Source: Actinokineospora inagensis DSM 44258
GTDB taxonomy: Bacteria; Actinomycetota; Actinomycetes; Mycobacteriales; Pseudonocardiaceae
Length of the DNA stretch: 64,000 bases
Assembly (NCBI RefSeq): GCF_000482865.1
Contig: NZ_AXWW01000010.1
Coordinates: 1-64,000 of the forward strand
Direction of reading: 5' to 3'
A program made the translations under genes and the position numbers. This document shows, one piece after another, positions 17,850 to 26,405 of the stretch. Within the stretch, counting starts at the first letter, position 1. Each line of letters begins with the position of its first letter. The notes under the pieces are model-generated. The model was not told the origin of the DNA, made no database searches, and saw only the letters and a program-made list of their open reading frames with translations.

Positions 17850-19346
17850 CTACTTGCCGAACTGGGGGACGTGGAGGTCGGCGACGGCGACGTGGATGGC
17901 GCGGAGGTCGCTGTAGAAGTCGATGCTGTGGGTGCCGCCTTCTTGGCCGACGCCGGAGGCTTTGATGCCGCCGAAGGGGGTGCGGAGGTCTCGGACGTTG
18001 TGGGAGTTGATCCAGACCATGCCCGACTGGACGGCGCGGGCGACGCGGTGGCCGCGTTGGAGGTCGGTGGTCCAGACGTAGCCCGCGAGGCCGTACTTGG
18101 TGGCGTTGGCCAACTCCACGGCCTCCTCTTCGGTGTCGAAGGGGGTGACGGCCACTACTGGGCCGAAGATCTCCTCCTGGAAGATGCGGGCGTCGGGGGC
18201 GACGTCGGCGAACACCGTGGGCTGGAGGAAGTTGCCCTCGGTCAGGTGGGCGGGGCGGGAACCGCCTGCGACGAGACGGGCTTCCTGCTTGCCGATCTCG
18301 ACGTACTCCAGGACCCGGGCGTAGTGCTCGGGGTGGATGAGGGCGCCGACCTCGGTGGTGGGGTCGGCGGGCATGCCGACCTTGACGGCGGAGGCGCGGG
18401 CGGCGAGGGCGTCGACGAAGCGGTCGTAGATCTCGCGTTGGACGAGGACTCGGGAGCTCGCGGTGCAGCGCTCGCCGTTGAGGGAGAAGACACCGAACAC
18501 CGCCGAGTCGACGGCGCGGTCGAAGTCGGCGTCGGCGAAGACCACGCAGGGGGACTTGCCGCCGAGCTCCATCGACACCTCCTTCAGGTTGTCCGCCGAC
18601 GACTTCATGATGATCTGGCCGGTGCCGCTCTCGCCGGTGAAGGAGATGCGCGGGACGTCCGGGTGGGCGACCAGCGCGGCGCCCGCCTGCTCGCCGATGC
18701 CGTGGACCAGGTTGAACACGCCGTCCGGGACACCGGCCTCGGCCATGATCTCCGGGAGGAGGCTGGCCGAGAGCGGGGACCACTCGGCGGGCTTGAGGAT
18801 CACGGTGCAGCCGGACGCCAGGCTCGGCGCGAGCTTCCAGGTCTCCAGCATGAACGGGGTGTTCCACGGGGTGATCAGACCCGCGACACCGGCAGGCTGG
18901 CGGATCGCGTAGTTCACCTGCTTGTCGCCGACGATGTAGGCCTCTTCGTGGATGGCCACGATGACGTCGGCGAAGTAGCGGAAGTTCTCGGCGGCGCGGT
19001 GCGCCTGGCCGCGGGCCTGGGTGATCGGCAGGCCCGTGTCGAAGGTCTCCAGCTCGGCGAGGCGCTCGGCGCGGACCTCGATGCCGTCGGCGATCTTGTT
19101 CAGGACCTTGGCGCGCTCGCGGGCGCTCAGCCGCGGCCACGGGCCCTCGGTGAAGGCGCGCTTGGCGGCGGCCACCGCCAGGTCGATGTCGGCGGCGTCA
19201 CCGGCGGCGACCCGGCCGTAGACCTCGTTGGTCACCGGGTCGGCGACCGGGAAGGTCGCGCCGTCCACACTGGACGCGGGCTTGCCGTCGATGAAGTGCC
19301 GCAGGTCGCTGGGCAGGTCCGCGGGGCGGGGGACTTCGGTCGTCAT
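17850..19346 (-). CDS. hpaE: 5-carboxymethyl-2-hydroxymuconate semialdehyde dehydrogenase
   Basis: The 498-residue NAD-dependent aldehyde dehydrogenase oxidises the ring-cleavage product of homoprotocatechuate. It has the subfamily signatures ITPWNTPFMLETWK, the glutamate motif MELGGKSP, and the catalytic cysteine in NGERCTASSR. HIDFYSDLRAIHVA at the C-terminus is also typical of HpaE. ATG 19346 is preferred because GGAG lies eight bases upstream; a GTG three codons earlier is directly on top of that site. It is the last gene of the operon that begins with hpaD. Confidence 0.88.
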   Translation of the reverse strand: MTTEVPRPADLPSDLRHFIDGKPASSVDGATFPVADPVTNEVYGRVAAGDAADIDLAVAAAKRAFTEGPWPRLSARERAKVLNKIADGIEVRAERLAELETFDTGLPITQARGQAHRAAENFRYFADVIVAIHEEAYIVGDKQVNYAIRQPAGVAGLITPWNTPFMLETWKLAPSLASGCTVILKPAEWSPLSASLLPEIMAEAGVPDGVFNLVHGIGEQAGAALVAHPDVPRISFTGESGTGQIIMKSSADNLKEVSMELGGKSPCVVFADADFDRAVDSAVFGVFSLNGERCTASSRVLVQREIYDRFVDALAARASAVKVGMPADPTTEVGALIHPEHYARVLEYVEIGKQEARLVAGGSRPAHLTEGNFLQPTVFADVAPDARIFQEEIFGPVVAVTPFDTEEEAVELANATKYGLAGYVWTTDLQRGHRVARAVQSGMVWINSHNVRDLRTPFGGIKASGVGQEGGTHSIDFYSDLRAIHVAVADLHVPQFGK

Positions 19347-19378
19347 GGTGGTCACTCCTAGCTGTCCGGTGCGGGAAG

Positions 19379-20305
19379 TCAGTTGGCGGGGCGGACGAGC
19401 AGGTGCTCGGCCTGGGCGCGCAGCGCGTTGATCCGCTCCAGCCCCTTGGCGGTGGGCTCGATCAACGGCGCGCGGACGAACCCGCTCTCGAGCAGACCCA
19501 GGTCCTGCAGGATGTGCTTGGCGGGCGCCGGGTTGGTCTCCACGAACAGCAGCTCGACCAGCGGCGCGAGCTGGTAGTGCAGGTCGATGGCGCCGTCGTG
19601 GTCACCGGAGACGTAGAGCTCGTACATCCGGGCGACGGCGGCGGGGGCGATGTTGGCCAACGCGGAGACGAAACCGATGCCGCCGATCGCCAGCAGCGGC
19701 AGGCACAGCAGCTCGATGCCCGACCACATCAGGAAGTCGCGGCCGCACTTGTGCAGCACGTGCGAGAAGTGCTCGAAGTCCTTGGTGGTTTCCTTGATGC
19801 CCACGATGTTGTCGTGCTTGCGGCGCAGCGTCGCCACCGTGTCCGGCGCGATGTCCAGCGCGGTGCGCGAGGGCACGTTGTAGACCACGATCGGCAGGTC
19901 GGGGAACTCGTTGGCCACGGTGCCGTACCAGGCGATCAGACCCTCCTGGGTCGGACGGCTGTAGTACGGGGTGATGACCAGCGCGATGTCGGCGCCGAGG
20001 TCCTTGGCCGCCGCGGTCAGCTCCAGCGTCTCGTCGAGCTTGGCGGAGCCGGTGCCGGGCAGGAACGGGACGCGGTCGTCGATCACCTCGGCGACGGCCT
20101 TCATCGCCGAGATGCGCTCGGCGATGGTCTGCGCGCTGGGCTCACCGGTCGAACCGCCGATGGAGATGCCGTGCGAGCCCGAGTCGAGCTGCCAGCGCAC
20201 CAGGTTGCGCAGACCGTCGAGGTCCACGGCGCCGTCTGCGGTGAACGGGGTGACCACCGGGGCGATCGAGCCCTTGACCGCGGCGGGGGTGGAACGGAAC
20301 TTCAT
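19379..20305 (-). CDS. DapA-family aldolase/lyase of the homoprotocatechuate operon
   Basis: The 308-residue protein belongs to the class I aldolase family of dihydrodipicolinate synthase. The Schiff-base lysine is in VGIKETTKD, the catalytic tyrosine in VVYNVPSRT, and the GGSTGEP turn is near residue 50. In aromatic catabolism operons such proteins act as pyruvate-releasing aldolases or hydratases on open-chain keto acids. Here it probably takes the place of HpaI or HpaH; which one cannot be told from sequence. It is unlikely to serve lysine biosynthesis in this context. The ATG at 20305 has GGAGAAG just upstream. Confidence 0.83.
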   Translation of the reverse strand: MKFRSTPAAVKGSIAPVVTPFTADGAVDLDGLRNLVRWQLDSGSHGISIGGSTGEPSAQTIAERISAMKAVAEVIDDRVPFLPGTGSAKLDETLELTAAAKDLGADIALVITPYYSRPTQEGLIAWYGTVANEFPDLPIVVYNVPSRTALDIAPDTVATLRRKHDNIVGIKETTKDFEHFSHVLHKCGRDFLMWSGIELLCLPLLAIGGIGFVSALANIAPAAVARMYELYVSGDHDGAIDLHYQLAPLVELLFVETNPAPAKHILQDLGLLESGFVRAPLIEPTAKGLERINALRAQAEHLLVRPAN

Positions 20306-20350
20306 CTACTTCTCCAGGCTGGTGTCTGAATCGGAGGTCTGCGGTGGGAG

Positions 20351-21001
20351 TTATGCCCGGCCCGCCACGGCGTTCACCGTGTTGAGCTTGTGCTGGCGGG
20401 CGAAGGCCTCGACGGCGGCGGCGGGGGCCCCGGTGCTCAGCAGGCGTAAGAGCTCGTCGTGCTCGTCGACGGACTCGCGCGCCCGGCCCGGGACGATGCT
20501 GAACGTGGAGCGGCGCAGCACGTCCAGCAGGTTCCACTCGCGGGTGATCAGGTCGCGCAGGTGCGGGTTCGCGCAACCGCCGCACAGCAGCAGGTGGAAC
20601 TCGCGGTTGAGCCGGGTGAAGCCCAGCGGGTCGAACTCGGTGAGGGTGGACCGCATCCGGTCGTTCAGCTTGACCGCGCGGGTCAACGCGGCCGGGGTGA
20701 ACTTCGCGGTGGCCATGGCGTGGCCCTCCAGCAGCGCGAGCGTGTGCATGGCGTGCCGGTACTGGTCCGGGTCGACCCCGGCGACCTGCGCGCCGACGTT
20801 GCGCTCGAACACCACCCAGCCCTCGGCCTCCAGCCTGCGGACCGCCTCGCGCACCGGGACGGCGCTGACCCCCAGGTCGCGGGCGATCCGGTCGAACACC
20901 AGGCGGGTGCCGGGGCCGTACCAGCCGTCGACGATGCGCTGCTTGAGGGTCTCGTAGGCGTACTGGGTCTTGGAGCGGCCCTCCAGCGCGGGGATGGTCA
21001 C
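20351..21001 (-). CDS. GntR-family (FCD) transcriptional regulator
   Basis: The 216-residue protein has an N-terminal winged helix (about 10-75; SVSAVPVREAVRRLEAEGW-like recognition helix) and a C-terminal all-helical FCD domain with metal-ligand pattern: FHLLLCGGC and the histidines near DEHDELLRLL. FCD regulators bind small carboxylates and usually repress catabolic operons until the pathway intermediate appears. Its GTG start overlaps the stop of the FAH-RraA gene (GTGA), so it is encoded inside the operon it probably controls. Confidence 0.86.
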   Translation of the reverse strand: MTIPALEGRSKTQYAYETLKQRIVDGWYGPGTRLVFDRIARDLGVSAVPVREAVRRLEAEGWVVFERNVGAQVAGVDPDQYRHAMHTLALLEGHAMATAKFTPAALTRAVKLNDRMRSTLTEFDPLGFTRLNREFHLLLCGGCANPHLRDLITREWNLLDVLRRSTFSIVPGRARESVDEHDELLRLLSTGAPAAAVEAFARQHKLNTVNAVAGRA

Positions 21002-22395
21002 TCGCCCTCCCAGCGGTCGTAGGCCTCACGCCACTTCGGACCGAGCGGGTAGAGCCCGTCGACGGACTCGCCGTCGTCGACCCTGGCCAGGATGAACCGC
21101 TCCTGCCGCTCCATCTCCAGCGCGTCCTTGGCGACCTCGTCGACGATGGCGGGCGGGATCAGCAGCACGCCCTCGCCGTCGCCGACCAGGACGTCACCCG
21201 GTCGCACGAGGACACCGGCGCAGGCCACGTCCACGCCGATCTCCCACGGCACGTGCTTGCGGCCCAGGACAGCCGCGTGCGCGCCCGCCGAGTAGGTCGG
21301 GATCTCCAGCGAACCGAACGAGGGGCTGTCGCGCAGGCAGCCGTCGGTGACGATGCCGACCGCGCCGCGGCGGGCCGCGCGCAGCGCCAGGATGTCGCCG
21401 ATCGTGCCCGCGCCGTGCTCGTCGCGGCAGTCGATGACCAGCACCTGGCCCGGTCCGATCGCCTCGACCGCGCGTTTCTGGGCGTTCATGCCGCCGCCGC
21501 GCTCGTCGAACATGTCCTCACGCAGCGGCAGGTACCGCAGCGTGTGCGCGGTGCCGACCATCCGCAGGTCGGGGCGGGCGGGGGCCAGCCCGGTGAGGAA
21601 CGTGTGGTTGAGCCCGCGCTTGCGCAACTGGCTGGACAGGGTCGCGGTGGACACCCGCCGCAGCGCCGCCTCGGTCTCCGACTTAATGGCGGGGACGTCC
21701 TTGCCGAACGCCGCCGCCCGGTCGACCGGGGTGACCTGGGGCCGCGCGCCCGGCTTCGGCAGCTCGTCGACCGACTCGACGACGGTGTTGACCAGCTTCT
21801 CGGTGTCGCCGACGGCGATCTCGACCACGTCACCCGGCTCGACGACGGTGGCACCGGTCGGGGTGCCGCACAGGATGATGTCGTCGGGTTCGAGGGTGAT
21901 CGTGCGGGACAGGTCGGCGATCAGGTACGCGAAGTCGAACAGCAGCTCGTCGGCCTTCGCCTCCTGCACCAGCACCCCGTTGACCCAGGTGCGCAGGGTC
22001 AGGTCGGCGGTGGTCGGGTCGAGCAGCACCGGGCCGACCGGGGTGTAGCCGTCGGCGCCCTTGCTGCGCAGGTTCGAGCCGCGGTCGGCGTAGCGCAGGT
22101 CGTGCACGCCGAAGTCGTTGGCGGCTGCGACACCCTTGACGTAGGACAGGGCGTCCGAACGCTTCACGTTCTTCGCGCGCTTGCCGATGACAACGGCGAT
22201 CTCACCCTCGAACGCGGAGAGGACAGTGCCCTTGGGACGGATGAGGTCCGCTCCGCTGTGCGACAGCGACGACGGCGGCTTGACGAAGTACGACGGCTCC
22301 TCGGGGAACCGACCCCGCTCGGCGGCCCGACTGCGGTAGTTCAGGTGCACGGCGATGATCTTCGACGGCTGGAGACCCAGCGGGTGCGCGCTCAC
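20998..22395 (-). CDS. hpaG: FAH-family isomerase/decarboxylase fused to an RraA-like domain
   Basis: The 465-residue protein joins two enzymes. Residues about 1-215 form a fumarylacetoacetate hydrolase domain with SAFEGEIAVVIG, NDFGVHDLR and CGTPTGATVVEPGD, as in HpaG isomerase/decarboxylase. Residues about 230-455 resemble RraA/4-hydroxy-4-methyl-2-oxoglutarate aldolase, with GAGTIGDILALRA, VTDGCLRDS and a GDVLVGDGEGV loop. Classical HpaG is a tandem of two FAH domains, so this combination is unusual. It probably performs the decarboxylation and isomerisation after HpaE. The GTG start overlaps the hpaD stop. Confidence 0.82.
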   Translation of the reverse strand: MSAHPLGLQPSKIIAVHLNYRSRAAERGRFPEEPSYFVKPPSSLSHSGADLIRPKGTVLSAFEGEIAVVIGKRAKNVKRSDALSYVKGVAAANDFGVHDLRYADRGSNLRSKGADGYTPVGPVLLDPTTADLTLRTWVNGVLVQEAKADELLFDFAYLIADLSRTITLEPDDIILCGTPTGATVVEPGDVVEIAVGDTEKLVNTVVESVDELPKPGARPQVTPVDRAAAFGKDVPAIKSETEAALRRVSTATLSSQLRKRGLNHTFLTGLAPARPDLRMVGTAHTLRYLPLREDMFDERGGGMNAQKRAVEAIGPGQVLVIDCRDEHGAGTIGDILALRAARRGAVGIVTDGCLRDSPSFGSLEIPTYSAGAHAAVLGRKHVPWEIGVDVACAGVLVRPGDVLVGDGEGVLLIPPAIVDEVAKDALEMERQERFILARVDDGESVDGLYPLGPKWREAYDRWEGE

Positions 22396-23258
22396 GCGGG
22401 CACCGGGAAGTCGACGATGACCTGGCCGGTACCGCTGCTCGGGAAGTAGTCGCAGAGCTGCTCGCCCTTGCCGGTGTAGTCCGACCAGCCGAGCAGGCCG
22501 AACATCATCGCCGTGTCGGCCATCGCGGCCTCACCGGTGCAGCGCTCGTTGTAGGTCGGCAGCGTCGCCAGGAACTCGGCGATCCGGCCGTCGCGCCACT
22601 GCTCCAGCACGATCCGGTCGGCCTGCTCGTTGAACGGGTTGGAGATCGTGTTCAGGTACTGCGACGAGATCTCGTTGGTGGGGAACTGGTGCGACAGCGA
22701 ACCCGAGGCCAGGAACGCGACCTTGCGGTCGGAGCGCTTGATGGCGCGCAGCATCGCCTCGCCGACCCGGCGGTTCTCCGCGATGGTGGAGTAGATGTTG
22801 CAGCCGATCGGCAGCACGTCGAGCGGCTGGGCGTCGCCGATGTTCTCCTGGCGGTTCATGAAGTGCATCGGGACCAGCGTCGCGTACTCCAGACCGAGGT
22901 CCTTCACGTCGTGGACAAGGGCTTTCTGTCCACCGGCGTTGATCTCCTCGCCGATCAGGTTCGCCAGGTCGGGAGCGCCTTCGTAGTCGTACTCCAGGTC
23001 CTGGATGAAGTGCGGCAGCTCGTGCGAGGCGTACGAGCCGGAGTGCCGGGCCTTGGCGTTGAGGTGGAAGCCCATGCTGTTCATCCAGTGCGAGTCGGCC
23101 ACCAGGAACGTGTCGGCACCGCGCTCCCGCGCGCGTCGACCAACCTCGGCCAACCCCAGCTCCGCAGGCCTGCGGATACCGTGGTTCTTGCCGGGCTGGA
23201 TGGACAGCCAGATCGACGGCACGTGTGTGATCTTGGCGGCCAGGACCAGCTCACCCAT
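22392..23258 (-). CDS. hpaD: 3,4-dihydroxyphenylacetate 2,3-dioxygenase
   Basis: The 288-residue class III (LigB-like) extradiol dioxygenase opens the ring of homoprotocatechuate using ferrous iron. Visible signatures include ITHVPSIWLS near residue 8, the metal/active-site histidine region FLVADSHWMNSMGFH, and LASGSLSHQFP. The ATG at 23258 is decided by a perfect GGAGGAGG five bases upstream; an ATG five codons earlier lies on top of this site. It is the first gene of the catabolic operon and diverges from the AraC gene. Confidence 0.88.
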   Translation of the reverse strand: MGELVLAAKITHVPSIWLSIQPGKNHGIRRPAELGLAEVGRRARERGADTFLVADSHWMNSMGFHLNAKARHSGSYASHELPHFIQDLEYDYEGAPDLANLIGEEINAGGQKALVHDVKDLGLEYATLVPMHFMNRQENIGDAQPLDVLPIGCNIYSTIAENRRVGEAMLRAIKRSDRKVAFLASGSLSHQFPTNEISSQYLNTISNPFNEQADRIVLEQWRDGRIAEFLATLPTYNERCTGEAAMADTAMMFGLLGWSDYTGKGEQLCDYFPSSGTGQVIVDFPVPA

Positions 23259-23523
23259 GGTGACCTCCTCCATCGGACTTCATGGAGGGAATCATGTAGC
23301 GGATCGCATATGATTTCCACTCCAACGGCGGTGCACACCACCGATGGGAACAGGTGTACCCACTCGTGGCGTTGTTTGATTGGTTGGTCGTGCACAGCGG
23401 TTGACCCGGAGCGCATCGCAGTGTTGCGGGTCGGACTCGGTGCGGGACCGACCCTTGACGTGACTGGGCCGAAAGGCAGAGTGTTCCCAGTCACGCAGTG
23501 TCACTCTGGCAAGGAGGTCAGCG
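23259..23523. promoter_or_regulatory. Divergent promoter region between hpaD and the AraC gene
   Basis: The 265 bases contain the strong ribosome binding sites of both genes at either edge. I cannot define certain -35/-10 boxes. Its position makes it the likely site for both the AraC and the GntR regulators. Confidence 0.45.
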
Positions 23524-24489
23524 TTGACGTACTCGGTGACGACGGCGGGCGCGCCAGCGGCGCAGCAGTTCGACCTGTGGGAATCCGCGGTGTCGCAGAC
23601 GTTCGTCCCGTTGGAGGCGGCCCCCGGTGAGCGGTCGGCCTTCCGCGGCCGCCTGCGCGGCCAGAACCTGGGCAGCCTCGCCGTCTACGAGGCCACCGCG
23701 GACGCGCACACCGTCCGGCGGACCCAACGCGCCATCGCCAGGGCCAACCCCGAACTGTACAAACTGGGCCTGCAGTTGCACGGATCGGCGCGGTTGAGCC
23801 AAGACGGCAGGCAGGCCGCCTTGGACCCGGGCGACTTCGCCATCTACGACACGACCCGCCCGTACACCCTCGCCTTCGACGACGTTTCGTCTACGCTCGT
23901 GTTGATGTTCCCGCGGGACATGCTGTGCCTGCCGTCCGGCCACGTGGAACAGCTCACCGCCACCCGGTTCAGCGGCGGCTCCGGGGTCTCCGGCATCGTG
24001 TCGTCGATCCTGGTGCAACTGGCCAGGAACCTCGACGACCCGCAGGTCTACGGCAGCGTCCGCCTGGCCCGCAACGTCGTCGACCTGCTCGGCACAGCCC
24101 TGGCCGACCGCGTCGACTACTCCAACGTCCCCGCCGAATCCACCCGCGGCGCACTGCTGGTCAAAATCAAGTCCTATGTGGAAACCCACCTCAACGACCC
24201 CGCGCTGAGCCCCACCGAAATCGCCGCCGCCCACCACATCTCCACCCGCTACCTGCACAAACTCTTCAGCGACGCAGGCGTCACCGTCTCCGGCTGGATC
24301 CGCCAACGCCGCCTCGAACGCTGCGGCCAAGACCTCGCCGACCCGTCCAAGCAACAATTGGCCATCGGCGCCATCGGCGCACGGTGGGGCCTGGTGGACG
24401 CCTCCTACCTGAGCCGAGCGTTCAAGACCGAATACGGCCTCAGCCCCAGCGAATACCGCCAACGCAGCGCCACGCATCGGGGAGACTGA
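23524..24489 (+). CDS. AraC-family transcriptional activator (FeaR-like layout)
   Basis: The 321-residue protein has an AraC-type cupin sensor (about 40-180; LDPGDFAIYDTTRPYTL) and a C-terminal double helix-turn-helix (about 215-315; ISTRYLHKLF and YLSRAFKTEYGLSPSEYR). This architecture is shared by FeaR, which activates amine oxidase and aldehyde dehydrogenase genes. The start is TTG at 23524: AAGGAGG lies six bases upstream and no better start is in frame. Candidate targets are hpaD, the aldehyde dehydrogenases at 27.5 kb and the amine oxidase at 46 kb. Its 3-prime end has been copied at 26222. Confidence 0.87.
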   Translation: MTYSVTTAGAPAAQQFDLWESAVSQTFVPLEAAPGERSAFRGRLRGQNLGSLAVYEATADAHTVRRTQRAIARANPELYKLGLQLHGSARLSQDGRQAALDPGDFAIYDTTRPYTLAFDDVSSTLVLMFPRDMLCLPSGHVEQLTATRFSGGSGVSGIVSSILVQLARNLDDPQVYGSVRLARNVVDLLGTALADRVDYSNVPAESTRGALLVKIKSYVETHLNDPALSPTEIAAAHHISTRYLHKLFSDAGVTVSGWIRQRRLERCGQDLADPSKQQLAIGAIGARWGLVDASYLSRAFKTEYGLSPSEYRQRSATHRGD

Positions 24490-24570
24490 GGTCCAGCACT
24501 CCCCTGCCTTCACAGTGACCGGCGAGCACGCCACAGATGCGCCCAATCCCCGGTTGAGTTCAGGGCAACG

Positions 24571-24583
24571 TTGCTAGGCTTCC
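24571..24583 (+). promoter_or_regulatory. Shared promoter-like element, copy 2
   Basis: TTGCTAGGCTTCC lies 39 bases before the start of the WXG-like gene; the sequence CAGGGCAACG just upstream is also similar in the third copy (AGGGCACCG). TAGGCT has the form of a -10 box. Confidence 0.5.
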
Positions 24584-24609
24584 GACAGGGGAAGACCAGG
24601 GGAGTGTGC

Positions 24610-24981
24610 GTGTCCACCGACGAGATCAGCGGCCTGATCGGCTCGGGCGTGGGTCAGTTCGCCGCGCTTGCGGCGAGCGGTGGCTTCGCGGTCAACGAAC
24701 GCGGCGGCCAAGCCTTGATCGCGGCCATTGAGAGACTGGTGGGCTGGATCGACGACCAGCAGGCCTCACTGCTCCAGTTGGCCCAGACCGCCAAGCTGGG
24801 CAGTTCCACCAACGCCAAGGCCATGCAGCCGTTCATGAAGCAGGTCGCCACAGACCAAGCGGGTTTCCTCACGCAACTCAAGCAGTTGCGCGAGTCCCTG
24901 GTGACAGCGGAGACGAGCATCAAGCAGGCCATGGCAAACTACCGACAGGCTGACGACCACGCTGCCGGCACATTCGGCTGA
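24610..24981 (+). CDS. Small WXG100-like helical protein, paralogue 2
   Basis: The 123-residue protein is a close paralogue of those at 14971 and 26406. Conserved blocks are FAALAASGGF, NERGGQALI, KLGSSTNAKAM, PFMKQVATD, GFLTQL and KQAMANYR. The GTG at 24610 is chosen: AGGGGAG ends five bases upstream and the paralogue at 26406 begins at the equivalent residue. A DUF3558 gene follows after 16 bases. Predicted to be a helical hairpin; the function is unknown. Confidence 0.75.
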   Translation: MSTDEISGLIGSGVGQFAALAASGGFAVNERGGQALIAAIERLVGWIDDQQASLLQLAQTAKLGSSTNAKAMQPFMKQVATDQAGFLTQLKQLRESLVTAETSIKQAMANYRQADDHAAGTFG

Positions 24982-24997
24982 AGGGCGACTGGGGTCT

Positions 24998-25540
24998 GTG
25001 GGGCGAACGTTCTCAGTGGTGTTGGTGGTCGCGCTGACGGTGCTGGCCGGGTGCACGACCCAAACGACCGGAACGCCGTCACCACAGGACACGGGGACAG
25101 CGCCGACGTCGACAAGCGCAACCGAGACCAGTGGCACACCAGCGGCAGCCGTGCGGCCCTGTGAGTTGATCACCGACTCGACGGCAGCGCAGCTCGGAAT
25201 CACCGGGGCGCCCGCCAAGGGACCAATCCACGGTGTGGATTCGTGCCGCTGGCGGGTCCGCAAGGCGGACGCGGGCACGAGCTACACGATCGACGTTGCC
25301 TACTATCCAAAACTCGGGCTGGCGGACCTGGTGGCCGACGGGCAGCCGACCCCGATCAGCCTCGGCAGGCACAAGGCAGTTCAGGCATTCGGTCCGGACG
25401 GGCTCGGCTGCGTGGTCAGCATCGAGGTCACCGCGAAGTCGAGGGTGGACGTCTCGGTCCTCGGCGGCGACCCGAGCACACTCTGCGCACCGGCGAAGAA
25501 CGCGGCTCAACTAGTGGAACCACTGCTCCCGCCGAGCTAG
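24998..25540 (+). CDS. DUF3558 lipoprotein, paralogue 2
   Basis: The 180-residue lipoprotein has signal VVALTVLAGC, a Thr/Ser linker and the DUF3558 domain (PCELITDS, SCRWRVRKAD, GRHKAVQAFG, GCVVSIE, AQLVEPLLP). The GTG start at 24998 aligns with that of the next paralogue, including the preceding bases GCTGAAGGG. It shares a transcript with the WXG-like gene. The extracytoplasmic domain could receive or shield the small helical protein; that is speculation from the constant pairing. Confidence 0.85.
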   Translation: MGRTFSVVLVVALTVLAGCTTQTTGTPSPQDTGTAPTSTSATETSGTPAAAVRPCELITDSTAAQLGITGAPAKGPIHGVDSCRWRVRKADAGTSYTIDVAYYPKLGLADLVADGQPTPISLGRHKAVQAFGPDGLGCVVSIEVTAKSRVDVSVLGGDPSTLCAPAKNAAQLVEPLLPPS

Positions 25541-25602
25541 TCGACCCGACTGGTCCGCGTCAGTAGGCGGCGGTCCGGCTCGGCTGAAGGGTGACAGGGT
25601 CC

Positions 25603-26136
25603 GTGAGGCGCTCGTTCCGGTTCACGATGGTCACCGGTGCGTTACTTATCGTCACGGGGTGTACTGCGCGGCAAGCGGGGACACCTGTCCCCGGGAACGT
25701 CGTCGCCACTCCCCCTGCCTCGCCGAGCACGCATGCCACCAGCACGTCCGCGGCCAAGCCGTGTGACTGGTTGTCCGGCAAGACGCTCACCGACCTCGGG
25801 ATCACCAGTTCACCGCGCCCCAAGGAAACCAAGGGGGCGACATCGTGCAGTTGGCGGGTTGAGAAGGCCACCGCCGCCGACAGCTACACGATCGACATCA
25901 CCTACTACCAAAAGAACAGCCTCGACGACATGGTGGGCGACCAGCCACGCACTCCAGTGCGCGTCGGCACACACAACGGCGTCCAGACGCTCGACGACAC
26001 GAACTCCGGTTGCGTTGTCGCCATGGGTACCAGCGCTACCAGTCGAGTGGACGTCTACATCATCGACGGGCCACAGGCCGACTGGTGCAAGACGGCGACC
26101 ACCGTGGCCACCTTGATCGAGCCCCGCCTGCCCTAG
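25603..26136 (+). CDS. DUF3558 lipoprotein, paralogue 3
   Basis: The 177-residue lipoprotein has lipobox LLIVTGC and DUF3558 landmarks PCDWLSGK, SCSWRVEKATAADSY, GTHNGVQTLD, GCVVAMG and VATLIEPRLP. It follows paralogue 2 without its own WXG-like gene. GTG 25603 is preferred over GTG 25591 because it aligns with the paralogue and the earlier codon abuts the GAAGG site. A rare TTA leucine codon occurs at 25642, inside the signal peptide, so translation may depend on the bldA-type tRNA. Confidence 0.83.
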   Translation: MRRSFRFTMVTGALLIVTGCTARQAGTPVPGNVVATPPASPSTHATSTSAAKPCDWLSGKTLTDLGITSSPRPKETKGATSCSWRVEKATAADSYTIDITYYQKNSLDDMVGDQPRTPVRVGTHNGVQTLDDTNSGCVVAMGTSATSRVDVYIIDGPQADWCKTATTVATLIEPRLP

Positions 26137-26221
26137 TTTTCATTTGCAGTCAGACCGTGTCAGGTGGTGCTGCCACGGTGAGCGGGGTCGAGCGGGGATA
26201 GCCCTTGTGCGCCGACCAGGA

Positions 26222-26287
26222 ACCTCAGCCGCGCCTTCAAGCCCCTCCCCCAGCGAATACCGCCAACGCGGCGCCACCCACCGGGGG
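26222..26287 (+). pseudogene. Remnant of the AraC gene 3-prime end
   Basis: This stretch is clearly similar to the last 75 bases of the AraC gene (24409-24484), including AGCGAATACCGCCAACG, with a short deletion. It encodes SPSEYRQRGATHRG in one frame. It precedes the third WXG-like gene at the same relative place as the intact AraC gene precedes the second, so AraC end plus WXG-like gene plus DUF3558 were copied as a unit. Confidence 0.8.
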
Positions 26288-26369
26288 ACCGACCTGGTTC
26301 TCAGCGTTCGTGGCATCTCCACTGCCCGCTTCCGTCCAGTTCAATCCGCGCTTGCGCTGAGGGCACCGT

Positions 26370-26382
26370 TGGTAGGCTTCCC
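26370..26382 (+). promoter_or_regulatory. Shared promoter-like element, copy 3
   Basis: TTGGTAGGCTTCC lies 36 bases before the ATG of the third WXG-like gene and matches the other two copies at 12 of 13 or 10 of 13 positions. Confidence 0.5.
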
Positions 26383-26405
26383 TCGAACACACCGGGGGAG
26401 CACGC

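Noticed and set aside
19379-20305. Lysine-pathway dapA
   Set aside because: Family matches, but the gene sits between hpaE and the hpa regulator, so a catabolic lyase role is more likely.
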